Assembly: GCA_013695505.1 (NCBI GenBank) | Contig: JACDAH010000260.1 | Coordinates: 1-5,528, forward strand | DNA length: 5,528 bases | Origin: Chloroflexota bacterium | GTDB taxonomy: Bacteria; Chloroflexota; Limnocylindria; Limnocylindrales; CSP1-4 | Direction of reading: 5' to 3' | Part shown: positions 4,722 to 5,528 of the stretch, piece after piece | How the letters are laid out: each line of letters begins with the position of its first letter | Position numbering within the stretch: position 1 is the first letter of the stretch | The notes under the pieces: model-generated | What the model was told of the DNA's origin: nothing | What the model saw: only the letters and a program-made list of their open reading frames with translations | Database searches by the model: none | Program-made: the position numbers and the translations under genes

Positions 4722-5528
4722 GTGCACCGCCTGACCTGGCTGATCAAACGCCTCATCTGGCTTGTCGTCATCGTCCTCGTCGTGGTCGTGGCGCTCGGGT
4801 TCAGCCTGGTCGGCATCCTGACCTTGCGCGGATTCGCGACGACCCAGGGCAGCCTCTCCGTCGCCGGACTCGAGAAGCCCGTCCAGGTGAACCGCGACGC
4901 GAACGGGATTGCCTTCATCGAGGCCGAGACCGGGCACGACCTGTTCCTCGCCCAGGGCTACGTCCATGCCCAGGAGCGGATGTGGCAGATGGAGGTCTGG
5001 CGCCACATCTCGGCCGGCCGCCTGTCGGAGCTCTTCGGCTCGAGCACGGTCGACGAAGATCGCTTCATCCGGACCCTCGGCTGGCGTCAGGCAGCCGAAC
5101 GCGACCTCGCCGCGCTCAGTCCGGACGCCCGGGCGGTCGTCGACGCGTACGTCGCGGGGGTCAACGCCTGGATCGACGACCATCAGGGGTCGCTGTCGTT
5201 GCCCTTCGTCGTGACCGGGCTGAAGGCCGGCGGCGGCGGCGGCCTTGGCGGCTACAGGCTCGAGCCGTGGACGGCGATCGACACGCTCGCCTGGCAGAAG
5301 GTCCAGGCGTGGCAGCTCGGTGGAAACTTCGACAACGAGATCTTCAGGATGCTGGCGGACGCGAAGCTCGGCGAGGCGGCCCGGACCGACGAGCTGTTCC
5401 CGCCCTACGACCCGGAGATGCCGGTGATCACCCCGAGCGGCCTCAAGGGCTCGGGTGGAGCAGGCTCGACCGCGTCGGCGCCGGGATCGAACGCGTCGGC
5501 GCCGCGATCGACCGCGTCGGCCGCCACG
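4722..5528 (+). CDS. Penicillin acylase family protein, N-terminal part (runs off right edge)
   Basis: 269 codons, open to the right edge. A basic N-terminus (HRLTWLIKR) precedes a hydrophobic segment at about 11-35 (IWLVVIVLVVVVALGFSLVG), a signal anchor or uncleaved signal peptide, so the enzyme acts outside the cytoplasm. Then comes the alpha-chain signature of penicillin/glutaryl/AHL acylases: VNRDANGIAFIEAET (56-70), LFLAQGYVHAQERMWQMEVW (74-93), SAGRLSELFG (97-106) and AWQLGGNFDNEIFRM (196-210). E206 sits where the family has a calcium ligand. The usual Pro-His after the GI of motif 1 is Ala-Phe here. Family members self-cleave at a Ser nucleophile beginning the beta chain and hydrolyse amides; that Ser and the beta chain are outside the window, so activity is unproven and the substrate unknown. 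GTG start chosen from the GAGAGAGGG site and the basic-hydrophobic N-terminus. A Ser/Ala-rich repeat begins at residue 249. Confidence 0.93.
   Translation, partial: MHRLTWLIKRLIWLVVIVLVVVVALGFSLVGILTLRGFATTQGSLSVAGLEKPVQVNRDANGIAFIEAETGHDLFLAQGYVHAQERMWQMEVWRHISAGRLSELFGSSTVDEDRFIRTLGWRQAAERDLAALSPDARAVVDAYVAGVNAWIDDHQGSLSLPFVVTGLKAGGGGGLGGYRLEPWTAIDTLAWQKVQAWQLGGNFDNEIFRMLADAKLGEAARTDELFPPYDPEMPVITPSGLKGSGGAGSTASAPGSNASAPRSTASAAT
5466..5528 (+). repeat. Three 21-bp tandem units in the acylase gene
   Basis: Units at 5466-5486, 5487-5507 and 5508-5528 share TCGAMCGCGTCGGC and encode STASAPG, SNASAPR and STASAAT, in frame. The array reaches the right edge and may continue. It lies in the alpha-chain or spacer part, following PYDPEMPVITPSG and a Gly-rich link. 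Being a multiple of three, unit number could vary without frame loss. Confidence 0.8.

Overview
The window is very GC-rich and tightly packed, with genes on both strands. GC-rich codon use, zinc-finger anti-sigma control and TAnnnT boxes 6-7 nt before start codons (leaderless-type promoters) suggest a Chloroflexota bacterium (Limnocylindria-like) or a deep-branching actinobacterium. This placement is an inference from style, not from a marker gene.

Layout. (1) 1-1374, minus strand: a regulatory operon read as Lrp/AsnC regulator, ECF sigma factor, then zinc-finger anti-sigma factor. The genes are 2 nt apart or overlap by 4 nt, and the anti-sigma gene runs off the left edge. (2) 1375-1532: a divergent regulatory region with a good plus-strand promoter (TTGCGG, 17 nt, TAATAT) and a leader able to form adjacent hairpins. 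(3) 1533-1664, plus strand: a 43-residue membrane miniprotein with a strong Shine-Dalgarno. (4) 1665-2057: about 390 bp with no credible gene. It holds a strong hairpin that may terminate the small gene, a compact branched-fold candidate, and three copies of a 15-20 bp repeat that read as GAAA-tetraloop hairpins on the minus strand. (5) 2058-3550, minus strand: a two-gene operon of a ferritin-like/VIT1 fusion (MbfA type, iron or manganese export) and a small cupin with an overlapping TTG start. (6) 3551-3583: a 33-bp divergent promoter region with a leaderless-type -10 box on each strand. (7) 3584-4594, plus strand: an ornithine cyclodeaminase/mu-crystallin family NAD(P)-binding protein. (8) 4722-5528, plus strand: the membrane-anchored N-terminal part of a penicillin acylase family hydrolase, cut by the right edge inside a three-unit 21-bp tandem repeat.

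How the genes may work together. The left operon looks like a signal-responsive switch: the anti-sigma would hold the sigma factor, and the Lrp-like protein could sense a small metabolite and control its own operon plus the divergent small membrane gene. The ferritin-VIT1 protein and the cupin probably form a metal or oxidative-stress unit. The cyclodeaminase-like and acylase genes point to amino acid and amide metabolism, but nothing in the sequence ties them to each other. The least explained material is the small membrane protein with its structured leader, and the repeat cluster between the convergent transcription units.
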